From Sipunculus nudus (lineage: Eukaryota > Annelida > Sipuncula > Golfingiida > Sipunculidae): a stretch of 64,000 bases of DNA. The stretch spans positions 34,045,339 through 34,109,338 of the forward strand of contig CM049316.1 of assembly GCA_026874595.1 (NCBI GenBank), given 5' to 3'. A program made the position numbers and the translations under genes. Of this stretch, positions 22,401 through 32,800 are shown one piece after another. The first letter of the stretch is position 1, and every line of letters starts with the position of its first letter. A model generated the notes under the pieces. That model saw only the letters and a list, made by a program, of their open reading frames with translations. It had not been told where the DNA came from and searched no databases.

Positions 22401-25400
22401 ACATATAGCTCACCTACTAAGTGGGAGAAGAATCCTATAGATGTTGAGGTCACAAGGTCAAAGGTCAGGGTCACAGGATCCACTTCTTCGAAAAGGTTGT
22501 GGACACATTTCAAGCTAGACCTTTCATTCCAAACCTTTCAGCACTGATATCGCTTCTCTGCCAACAGGGGAAAAGACCTGTTGATTTTGAGGTCAAAGGT
22601 CAAGTTCACAGCACCCTCTTCTAGTGTGGAGTCATTTTCAGGCAAACTTTTCAATCTTTACTTTCAATCTGTCATATATGGCTTACCTACCAATAGGGGA
22701 AGAAGCCTATTGATGTTGAGTTCAAAAGGTCAAAGGTCAAGGTCACAATATTGTTCTAAATGCTTGTGAACATATTTCAAGTGAAACTGTTTAACCCAAA
22801 CCTTCAGTCTTTCACATATGCCACATCTATGCATCACTGAATGTGATTCAAACTTCATATTTATGGGTCTTTTTGCATGAAGAAATAACTAATTGATTTT
22901 GAGGTCAGCTGGTCAGGAGGTTAAAGGTTGCAGGTCTAAGTTATTCACTCATTGGTTGCCAAGTAATTACACCTGGCCAGATGTAAGTGGTTAGTAGTTA
23001 CCCATCATTTAGAAAGAATCCAGTTGATATGTGGGCAAAAGGCCAAGGTCATAGGTCAGGGATGTTCACAATAACTTATTTTGTAGACCATCTCTATTTT
23101 TCTTGTTTTCTTGTATATATAACCATGGCACTCACAACTGGTACATCTCACCGTGTGCCCATAATTGTCAGTGATAATTGCCGGCTTGTGATATGTGACT
23201 CCCTTTTGTATCAGCTCATGGAGTGATAAGGATATATCATTAGTGCATAACAAAAACACTGTTGCCGGAATGCTTTGGCCAGGCATTAAGACTATGAGAG
23301 TTAAGTGTTAAGGTTTAGCTACTGATTTATAAAATGATGGGAAAATTTTGCAGTTTATATCATGGAATCATAGCAATAAACTTAGTTTTCTAGATATCTG
23401 AATATTATTATACAAATCATCAGATATACCAGCAAGTGTTTGTTCTGATAATATGTGGGTCTGTACCTGGATTTAGGATGGCTTTATTTGATTACAAGAC
23501 TCGTAGTGATGCTTTCTGCATTTCTTTTCTTATAGGTTTTGCAGTTTACCTACCCTGCTGACCCCATTGAATAGCAAGCTGATAATTAAAACAAATTGGA
23601 CATGCACTTTTTACATTTGCATGTTCATAAATCTGATATGAGAGCTCTCCAACCTGATCATGCCTTTTGAATTGTTTTGGACATTCATAACTGTTACATT
23701 CTTTGAAGCAATTGCTTCAGGTTTAGTGTCTTATTGGAGGATGTGTGATATCAGATGTCAGACTTGTCAGAAAACCATTATGTCTGCCAGGTAGCCATTT
23801 TAGAAATCCTTTTGCCAGGGCAGTTTCTGTGATTTTTTATGAGGTTTGGTCCCTTTTAGAGGATGTTTGTTGTTCAATTTCTGACCTGTCAGAAATCCAA
23901 TATGGCCACCAGGAAGCCATCTTTAAATTCCTTTAGAACATATTATCTCAAGAACTATTAAAGTGAATGCAGTGGGATGTATATTAATGTAATCTTGCAT
24001 TGGGTCAAAGATTTCTTAATAAATATGACCATCATTTATGAAAGCTCAGTACAGTTGGCTTGTATTGAATAAAAAATTAATATGGAAGCACCTGTTTCAC
24101 AATAATTCTTGCATGGATTTGCTTGATCTTTTGCTATATTTTGATCTTATATGTGGCCTGTGTGGTATTCCTTTTGAGACTGACAGGTATCGAGCAAGCT
24201 GTCGGATTAGTTCCTGATAGCTCAACAACCATACATTTTGCCTCAGACCATCATTCACTATGTTTTAACCAGACATATATGATAAGAATTTATGGCAACG
24301 TAGAAAGTTTAAACAAAATTGGCATATAGGTTCTGCAACAATTTGACTAGAAGTTGTGAATCGCAGCCCATGATGTCGCAGGTCCTGCTTGGCAGCTGAG
24401 CGTCATGACCCATGGGTCACTTGTTAGAGCTTCATGGAGCCTATAGATATCTTTTAGAGAACAAGCAAATTTAAATAAATCCATGAGTTCTGTTTGATAA
24501 AACCAATCACTATTAGATTAAATGAATGAAGATGAAGTGAAAATATACATATTGGTATAATATTTTGGTTTTAGCAAGTATGCCAACAATATAATATTGT
24601 TAAAATTGATATATATTCTTTGCAGATTTCCTTCATTATACTGAATTCATGCTATGTATAAGAACCTGTACATATAACAGTTCCAAGGCTTCTCTAGTTG
24701 TTTACCCATAGGATAATTCTGTTCAGGACTGATCTGTTCATGAAGTTCAGTTTTCAATGAGTGTATAATGCTAAAAAGAATTTTTGTACAGTTCTTTCAA
24801 ACATGATTTGCTGTGTTATGTCTTCTGGTAGTCCTACTACTCAAGTCCTGCAATCCTGCATCTTCTGCGATGCTGGTCTAATTCAGCTTATGGTATTCTT
24901 GCAGCTTTTGTCCTTCCTGTGGTAGTCCTGCGTTTTATGCCCTACTTGTATTAGTCCTGCAGCTCCAATTCTGCTTGTGGTTTTCCTGCAGTTTTTGTCT
25001 AGCTTGTGATAGTCCTGCAACCTCAATTTTGCACAAGGTAGTCCTGCAGGTTTTCTCCTGTTTTTAGTGGTTCTGTAGCATTTTGCCTATTTTGGTTTTA
25101 GTCCTGTTGCAGTTCTTTCTTTTGTTGTAGTTCTTTAGCTGTTGTCCTTCTTGTGATATTGCTGCAGCTTTTGTCCTGCATTTGATGGTCCTGCAGCTTT
25201 TTTCCTACCTGTGGCAGTCCTGCAGCTCCCATTCTGCCAATGGCAGTCCTGTAGCTATGGTCCTGTTTGTTGTAGTCCTGTAGCTGTGGTCCTGCTTGTT
25301 GTAGTCCTGTAGCTTTGGTCCTGCTTGTTGAAGTCCTGTAGCTCCAGTTGTGCTTTTCTTAGTCCTGTAGCTGTCGTCCTGAATGTGGGAGCTCTGAAGC

Positions 25401-26803
25401 TTTGGTCCTGTTTGTTATAATTCTTCAGCGTTTTCCTGCACATGGAAGTTGTGAAACTTTTTTCCTCCTTGTGGCAGTCTTGCAGTTTTTGTCATGCTTT
25501 TGATAGTTCTGCAGCTGCATTTCTGCTTTTGGCTGTCTTACATTTTTTGTCATGCTTGGGATAGTCCAGTAGCTTCAGTTCTGCTTGTTGTAGTCTTGCA
25601 GCCTTTGCCTTGCTTGTGCTAATTCTGCAGTTTTTGCAGCACTTTTCATTCTATTTTTTTTCAGTAGCAACCCATCCTTAGTTTCTGCGGCACATGTTCT
25701 TTTTTGGTCAGTTGACTTATGGCAGGCTTTTTATACATCATACTGTATTCAGAGCAGTCTTGGCTGAAGTACATGTGCATCATTATTATGATAAATGAGA
25801 AAAATATAGACCATAATGTCTTATAATCACACAACTTTCCAGCTTATCTTAAGTGTATATATTACAGATCTCTCTTATTTCACCACAGCATATCATCCCA
25901 TCATTAATTTCATAAATCAAGTTCTCCAAGATATTATGTGTGTTTCAGCTGTTATTGTTGATAATGTACAACATTTGACTCTTCAGTTTTTGGCCTGTTT
26001 GATATTTATCTGTTGCAGTTTAAATTTACATAATATGCATGAGAAAAAAAATACAGAAAAAAAAAAATTTTGTTTTACTATAAAAATAAATACATTATTA
26101 TCAGTTAAGTTAATCAGATGAAATTTGGACTCTCTTTGAAGATAAGGTCTTGGCTAACTGATATATACCAGTAATTTGTGATAATGATTCTTATGGCTGT
26201 ATTCCCAAGCTCATAGATATATTTCTCTATGAATATATGTTTACTAATAATCAGTGAACCTTTTACTTGTTTTAATTAATGAACTTATTTTTGACAGATT
26301 CTCCCTGGCTTGTATGTCGGCAACATCAGAGATGCCCAGAGTCACAAGATTTTAGAAGACAACAACATCACACATGTCCTTGCCATTCATGACACAGCCA
26401 AGAAAATACACCCGGTAAGTTAATTATTAGTAGTCTTGTGCTAGATATTCCATTATATTTGCCACTGCTAACTTTTCTTAAAAATTGATAACATTGGTTG
26501 CATTTTCGTGCAGTCAGTCATGATAAATAATGACAGTTACTGTAGTCTGTTGATGTGTATTGGTCGAAGGCTCTTGAATTGCAAAATATGAAGGTGTGTT
26601 CATAAAACTTTAAAATTTGAAATGTTCACTTTTCCAATGGAAAGGATTAGAATACTGTACATAGTTTTGCCTTTCCTCAGGAATATTTGCCTTTCTGCTA
26701 TAGATGCATTCTATCATCATATCAAAATTTCAAGCAATCACTTCTGTTTTGACATTCCTGGGGATTGGATAACCTGTGTTGTTATGGTTCACTGTCCAAA
26801 CGA

Positions 26804-26885
<82 letters not shown>

Positions 26886-29800
26886 CCATCAATCTTTTTG
26901 TTATGTACACTGTGATTGAATATAGGGGAGTGTAACATAAGAAAGTGGCCAATAACATATTTCCTTACAAAGTAAGATAGGGCTGGGGTTTAGACTGATA
27001 CTTGGCTCTGTTATGGCTGTGCTCCTCTGCAAATTACAAAGTTCTATGATTTCATCAGCAAGGCAAAGCCATAATATTGCTGAGTACCAATGTAGGAAAA
27101 ATGGGTGTTTTTCAATGTACACCTGGAAAAAAAACTTGAATTTTGGCGTAAGTCATTGTACACCGCCGTAGATATAGCCCACCACGGGCATGCAGTATTG
27201 ATGGCAGCAGGTTATGTAGCCTGAGCACAAGGTTTGTAGCAGTAGTGCTGCCTGGTGTCTGTTTGGGAAACTAAACACTGGTGAAAATACCATTTCAGCT
27301 TGCCTGCAACTCCGTCATACCCTTTTGCATATTCGTACTGTGACAACAATGTGTTACTATCACCATATAATTTAAATTAATTCTTTTTAAAGACTAATAG
27401 GATAAGTGAGTATTAGAATGTTCAGTGTTGTTATTTATTGTGACTTGGAAAATCCCTGTAAGATCTGGAGATAACCTGGAAATCTCCTGGAATTTTTATC
27501 TGCTAGGTGAATACAAATCCTGGTTGATCCGCCCATCCGTCTGATTACTTTAAGTGTCCACCATAACTTACCGGGGCTTTGATGGTTTTACACAAACTGG
27601 TTGTAGACTCATGTTCAGTGACTAAAATGTAAAAATGTGGGATGATCGATTATAAATAAATTATTTCATTTATACCTTTTATATTTCCATGGAATCTGTT
27701 GTGCAAGTCAGTGCTTATAAGAAACAATAAATCAGGTAGCACAGTAATCATACACATTGCGATGTCTTTGGTTTGAACTAGAAAATGGGGACCCATTGGT
27801 TCCCATTGCAGAACTAGAGGAAGGGTATATTGCTGCTTATGTGTGTACCGGGAGCCGTAAGGAAGCAAACTGCCCAGACCTGTAAAATGGTGACATCTGG
27901 TGGTTGATCAAAACCAGATATTTATGTAATTGAGGTAGTGGTAATGGACCAAGGTGAAGGTCATCAGTGGCGCATTGGAGAAGGGTGTTTATGGAGAGAC
28001 CTAGGATGTGATGCTGCTGGGAATTCAGTTGACCTATCCATGAACTCTGTGTGACCTTAATTGCATATTCATTCAATGAATAATCATAAGCATTGGACTA
28101 ATGAGCAACCAATCAGGTGACCGTAAACATTGTAAAGTGTCAATCATCCGACAAAAACAATATTTGTATAATTTGACAGAGCTCTGTCAAACACTGAGAA
28201 TATGTGTAGTCTGTACTGTACCAATGTCGACATGTTTTCTGGGATGTTTTTATACAAAGGAGACTAGGCTATAGGTTGCAGGAGCCATTCCTCTGAATTC
28301 TGAGTAGATAATAATGTCTTACCTGGCACGTAATTGGTCTGAGACAATAATCCAAAATATTGCAAGATAGTTCACAATGACGGACAATGGAGGACAGCGA
28401 TACCAGTTGATGATGTTAGTCAATGCGACGTCATACGTCATCGACCTTTGTGATGTCATTATTATGTTGTAAGCAGCTCTTGCTACCATGAGCATGGAAG
28501 ACCTGTGTAGGAGCGTTTCGGAGGCTCATTATATTAATTAGGTTAAAAGGGTGGAGCATTGGGGTCAATTGTATGCAAGTGGAAGGGCCAAATTGGTGGG
28601 CACTGTAAGTTAGGGCATTTGACTAATGCTGATAGCAAAACTGGCCCACTGTCATGGCTCGTTTCTGTAAAAGTTCTGGAATAAACAAACAGGCAAGACA
28701 ATTTAAGTGGTATATAGAAAAGACAGAAGATAGATAGTAACTCTGGCAGTCTGGTGGTCAATTTTTAAATGGGCATTAATTATAAAATGCTTTATTATGA
28801 TCACACTGAAAGGTCAAACTAATTATGAGGTTGGTGACTCTTCTCACTGCTTATAGTTCAGTTTTCCTGCTGTTCACTACGTTTGTGCCCCACCTTTATT
28901 ATATCTCTGATGGGATGTTTTTAGAAAATATGAAAGAAGAGCAAGTTAGGCCAAAAAAAACTTAGGTCTGGTTCTCAGGCACTTTTTTTCAGAAATCAAT
29001 GCGGGGGGGGGGGGGGGGGCGTTTTTTTTATTTTTAATTTTTTGGTATGTTTTGATAAAAATGTCAAATGATAAGGAAAAAGCATGATAAAGACAGATTT
29101 ATTTTGCTATACAAGTAAAAGCACTGCATAACAAAGGAAATCTTATCAAAATTGTATGATTTTATCCTCTTGAAAGAGTTGTCCGAGTGGCTGGAGCTCA
29201 ACATTGGTAAGTTTCTATTGAAAATCGAAATAAATTTTTTTGATGCGGGGGTTTAAAAATGATGCAGGCGGTGCCTGAGAACCATACCTTTTATTTTTTT
29301 TGCCTTACATGATGTTGAATTAGAATTGAATAATTTACCTTTGTGATGTTGTGATGGATCAGGAAACAATGTGATTGACCAGGTTAGAAATCAGAGAGGT
29401 ATATTTCTATTATTTTTTTTTCAGGAATTGGAATACCTGTGTATTAAGGCCAGTGACACCCCTGGACAGAACCTGAGGCCATTCTTCACAGAATGTATAG
29501 ACTTCATACACCAGGCCAGACTCAGCGGGGGAAATGTCCTGGTTCACTGGTGAGTACATACTCAGTGGGGAAAATGTCCTTTTACATGGGTGAGAACACA
29601 GTCAGTGGGGGAAATGTCCTGGTTCACTGGTGAGTACATACTCAGTGGGGAAAATGTCCTTTTACAGGGGTGAGTACACAGTCAAAGGGGGAAATGTCCT
29701 GGTTCACTGGTGAGTACATACTCAGTGGAGGAAAATGTCCTTATACATGGGTGTGTACACAGTCAAAGGGGGAAATGTCCTGGTTCACTGGTGAGTACAT

Positions 29801-32800
29801 ACTCAGTGGAGGAAAATGTCCTTATACATGGGTGTGTACACAGTCAAAGGGGGAAATGTCCTGGTTCACTAGTGTGTACACAGCCCTTGGGGGAAATTTA
29901 CTTGTTCTCTGGTGAGAACATACCAAGTAGGAAAATGCCTTAGTTTACTTTTTTGTGTTCACAGTTGAGAAGATACTTTAAGGGAAGAACCATGTCTATT
30001 TTTGAGAACATAAACGTAGAGGGGGGGGAGGGTCTGATTACACCATTGTGGACATACGCTTTTTATGTAATGTTTTAGTTCACTGGTAAGTAATATTCAT
30101 TTGTTCACTGCATGGTAGGTCAGATTCAAAAGGGAGGATATATTGCATGGTCCACTAATTGACAGGTCTATTTAATAGATGCATTTTCTTTATCTTATGA
30201 TAAAAGATTTACAGTTATACATTTGTGCATATAAAGTCCACATTGACATTGCAAATAAAAAGAATAATATATAAATCTGTCAAATTTGTGGTTTACATAT
30301 ATATTAGAAAATTCCTGTCAAATGATGATTAAAATGTCCTAGATACATATATATCACAAGTGCATGTAACATGTCACTGTTAACAGAAAATGAGTGTATG
30401 GTACATTAAAATGAATGGTACTGGTAAATTCTTGTATAGTGTATAACATCAGTTTATTGTGAGATTACTTTATCACTTAGATCTCAACCAATAATTACTG
30501 TTGAGCGATAACTGTAGAATAAAAATAATGGTTTATTCCTATATATTTTAATTATGTTCTAGATCCACAGGTGTATTTCCTCTGTTGCAGCCTGGCAGGG
30601 ATATCTCGCAGTGTGACAGTGACTGTGGCATACATAATGACGGTCACAGATCTGAACTGGAGGGATTCTCTAAACTCTGTGAGAGGGGCCAGAAAGTGTG
30701 CCAACCCAAACTTTGGCTTCCAAAAACAGCTGCAGGACTTCCAGGTTGAAACACTGGCACAGGTAACATTTAAATAAACACCTTGCCTATGGCCTGTTTA
30801 GGCTGAAACGCTCACTCTTAATCTGACCCATAGTCTTTAATTGGGGTAGGATGTAGCTAAGTGGCACGGGCCTTTGGCTGGAGGACTGGAGGTCCTCAGC
30901 TCAGTTCCTAGCAAATAAAACAGAATGATTCAATCTAATCTAAAGGTTAGGATTTCTGCACAGTTCTTAGCCACAACCTTGTAAAACTTGAAATCCTGAA
31001 ATCATGCAAACATCCCCATTTGGTTACCTTTATCTTGCTGATGACGAAAAAACTTGCAAAACTTGCATAACTGGGTAAACCGGTTAATACAGTCTAAATG
31101 GCCGAAACCGCAAGTATAAAGGCGATGCGTCTCGAAACACTGTCGTTCACAAGATGGAGTTCGGCTCTCGAATGGCATGGCTGGTTCTCCGCTTCTGGGT
31201 TCAGTAGAGGGAATGTGGGTTGCTTCTGCCTTTGCGGCTGTGGATGCTGTAGCTTTCTGAAAGGTCACCGGCTCGGGATATATGGTGGCAGCCTCTCACA
31301 GCTCTGCTTGGCTTGGTGTGGCATGTCGTTTGTTTGCTCGGAGAACGTGCTTAAGGAGCGCACAGGGCTGAGGTCTTGACCACAGCAACCTGTTGCTGCT
31401 CGACTAGCATAAACTTCTTCAGTCAGTTACCTTTATCAGGATACAGTGCAGCCTGGCTGTCAGGGCTATGTCTGGGTGAAAACACACAATTAAAAAATGA
31501 ATCAGATAATGAGAGTGGTGCATTTCTAGGTGTTCGTCAAGATATCGCCCAGACATCACCTAGATTGCAATGCTTGGCACTGCGCCAGTACACATGGCTC
31601 CCCCTTGTGGTCGTTTAATTCCAAAACTCCAAGTGAAAGCAGTGTGTCAAATGAAATGGATTACCATTGCTTTATGAGTATTGTATATATTTGTGCAGTC
31701 CCTCTCACAAGTCTGTATTAAGTGTTATTATATTATATTGTATATAATGTGTCATTAGTTTTACAAATATACATGAAAATATTGTCTTTTAAGCTGGGTC
31801 TATGATAAAAAGCTACACCTGCAACAGTGTGCAATCACCTCTGCTGACATAACATGACATCTACGTTAGGACCCATGTAAAGTCAGGCCCAACTGGATTT
31901 AAGTACGGTACAAGTTTTCCTTGTATTTGCTAAAATAATACAGACATATTGCAGAAACAGCATATTATGTATACCCGGCATAAGAGATAAATGGTTTGTC
32001 ATTAGAATAGAATGTTATCTATCAAATCTGCCTGAGGAGGGCTATATTTTGATACTTTTGTATATTTGTATACCATATATTATAATGGATGATCAGTCAG
32101 CTGATGCACACGATCTGATGATCAATCTTGCATTGCATCTTGCATTGCATTCAAAAATTGATGTGAACAAACTTTGGAACAATCTGTGTTTACCAATAGA
32201 TTCACAGTTTACTATATACACTTGCAGGCTGTTTAGGTATTAGATAAATTTGTCAATTTGTAAGTCTATATATTAATGGCGAGGATAGACAGGTCTATAT
32301 TTGATAAGAAATTTCAACCAAACTTAAGCTGATGAATGATCAAGATATTACAACTGATTTCCAACACTTCCCAAAAGCCACTCATAATCGATCATTGGTA
32401 ATGGAAAACAGACAGAAATACAGAAATAAGGTTCAAAAATGGAATTAGGGTTCAAAAAGAGAATTTTATTATATGCATGGTATACAGCAGAAAGTCAGAT
32501 TAAGAGCAGATTTAAACTGCAAATAGAGAAATTTTCAGCCAATATCTAATAAAAAAATCTTTCATACTGCGCTAGCCATCTAAATAAAATATACATTATA
32601 CAATATACATTTAAATATACATAAGTTACTGTGGCATCAGTAATAGCAGTATTTAAATTAAAAACATATAAAGAGCTTTTTGAACACAATCCATTTAATC
32701 ATCCTGATTTTACAAGATTTAACTCTTAAAAAAGTATGTAGCAATTATATTACATAACATATAAAGATAAAAATTTTGGAATTTGATTTTATTAAAACGG

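Larger units (their letters stand above)
16442..26297 (+). other. Large phosphatase intron (about 9.9 kb)
   Basis: It contains a 17.1-17.5 kb GAGTC-rich repeat, a MITE-like element (17755-17912), a ~235-bp tandem duplication (18190-18640), one arm of a dispersed inverted repeat (about 19330-20020), a TIR element (20925-21288), an element copy (21982-24425) and a minisatellite (24840-25680). No coding exon is recognised. A 117-codon open frame at 21484-21837 has no family resemblance and is probably chance. Confidence 0.6.
26415..29424 (+). other. Phosphatase intron 26415-29424
   Basis: It holds an old dispersed repeat (26620-26790), a long (TA)n, the right arm of the inverted repeat (27880-28570) and a MITE (28964-29289). 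No exon is recognised. Confidence 0.6.

Noticed and set aside
29670-29943. Open frames of 77-81 codons with repeating peptides
   Set aside because: Translation of the 40-bp minisatellite in the intron; no independent start context or family match.
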